Source: Bacteroidota bacterium (GTDB lineage: Bacteria; Bacteroidota; Bacteroidia; Chitinophagales; Chitinophagaceae). From it: a stretch of DNA of 32,067 nucleotides. Below, one piece after another: positions 31,586 to 32,067 of this stretch. The DNA lies in the NCBI GenBank assembly GCA_023411775.1, contig JAEYOL010000331.1, positions 1-32,067 of the forward strand, written 5' to 3'. The notes beneath the pieces are model-generated. The model did no database searches, was not told the DNA's origin, and saw only the letters and a program-made list of their open reading frames with translations. Position numbers and translations under genes: made by a program. Within the stretch, counting starts at the first letter, position 1, and each line of letters starts with the position of its first letter.

Positions 31586-32067
31586 CGTCTTTTCACGAGC
31601 GCCGTCATGGGATAGCGCAGGTTCTCATACGCCATCATGTCGATTTTTACTTTCCCAACGGAAATGGGGCTCTCGATCCTGACCGGGATCTTATTTTCAT
31701 CGTCGGTAACCCATACGGTCATGTTTTCCCCACCTTCAAAGATGGTACCCTTGATCAGAAGAGGTTTGAACTTGATAGCCCTGAACTTTCCATACCGGGT
31801 TTTGATCGTCTCACGACCAAGGAAACGGATGTACATGTTGAAGACTTCATTGTCGAGAAACATATCGAACGCGATCTTATCGTTGGGCTGGAGTTTTGAG
31901 AAATCGACATTCCTTGCATAGAAAACCGAGCTCACCACATCCTGCACGCAGGTGGGCACTTTAAATACACCCTCATTGGTAATGGCGGTATTGGCCGTTT
32001 TATTGAAAGTAACATTCTGGTATTTTTTATACCCGCCTTCGTTTACATTACGAATGAACTTCAAAGG
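31582..32067 (-). CDS. DUF3108 domain protein, 5' end outside window
   Basis: This is the C-terminal ~161 residues of a protein whose start lies beyond the right edge; the frame is open to the last base. The segment VSSVFYARNVDFSKLQPNDKIAF, followed by RFLGRETIKTRYGKFRAIKFKP and MTVWVTDDENKIPVRIESPISVGKVKI, is characteristic of DUF3108, a beta-rich periplasmic domain common in Bacteroidota and Proteobacteria. A signal peptide is expected but not visible here. The function is unknown. It is convergent with the MBL-fold gene. Confidence 0.88.
   Translation of the reverse strand, partial: PLKFIRNVNEGGYKKYQNVTFNKTANTAITNEGVFKVPTCVQDVVSSVFYARNVDFSKLQPNDKIAFDMFLDNEVFNMYIRFLGRETIKTRYGKFRAIKFKPLLIKGTIFEGGENMTVWVTDDENKIPVRIESPISVGKVKIDMMAYENLRYPMTALVKRR

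Overview
The window looks like chromosomal DNA of a Bacteroidota bacterium, most likely of the Chitinophagaceae/Sphingobacteriia type. This rests on protein families and on expression signals, not on a database match. The families include a TonB-dependent receptor with an N-terminal carboxypeptidase-regulatory-like domain, a DUF6660-like Cys-rich protein, an ftsX - DUF3098 - uppP gene order, an RprY-like response regulator, a Bacteroidota-type alanine dehydrogenase and a DUF3108 protein. Several genes carry a Bacteroidota -7 promoter box (TAnnTTTG), and clear Shine-Dalgarno sites are scarce. Most genes are housekeeping. No rRNA, tRNA, prophage, transposase or CRISPR array was seen.

Layout. 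1-3.0 kb: 3' part of class Ia ribonucleotide reductase alpha (nrdA) with a strong terminator, then ferritin. 3.0-6.6 kb (minus): a probable uptake module transcribed as AraC-type regulator, small Cys-rich exported protein, TonB-dependent receptor. 6.6-8.1 kb (plus): lpxA overlapping an ABC ATPase gene, behind a promoter whose spacer is filled by a hairpin. 8.2-12.6 kb (minus): tsaE, alanine dehydrogenase, a small secreted protein and a Kef-type antiporter. 12.7-17.5 kb (plus): Cu+-type P1B ATPase, a broken S23/four-helix-bundle gene and a RecQ helicase. 17.5-19.5 kb (minus): HerA/YjgR-like ATPase and a solitary GroES-like protein. 19.6-21.4 kb: RprY-like response regulator (plus) and ruvB (minus). 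21.6-23.0 kb (plus): two hypothetical proteins. 23.0-26.8 kb (minus): leuS then a secreted EEP-family enzyme. 27.1-31.6 kb (plus): ftsX, DUF3098, uppP, an MFS transporter and an MBL-fold hydrolase. The right end holds a partial DUF3108 gene (minus).

The most unusual thing in the window is a set of short-period and palindromic repeats that touch or enter genes. (i) leuS carries an in-frame element of about 130 bp with inverted hairpin ends (REPIN-like topology) in its editing domain. It also carries a second in-frame insert made of four heptanucleotide repeats. (ii) The first ~32 codons of recQ are a 13-unit array of the heptamer nCTCACG, and recQ has no other usable start. (iii) Two-unit copies of the same heptamer, inverted, bracket the S23 pseudogene, one of them supplying the stop codon of the copper ATPase. 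(iv) A nonamer repeat starts one base after the ferritin stop codon. Together these suggest that repeat gain is actively moving gene boundaries in this genome.

Functional themes are metal handling (ferritin, Cu+ ATPase, the Cys-rich regulator/receptor module), envelope biogenesis (lpxA, uppP, ftsX) and nucleic-acid metabolism (nrdA, recQ, ruvB, HerA-like).
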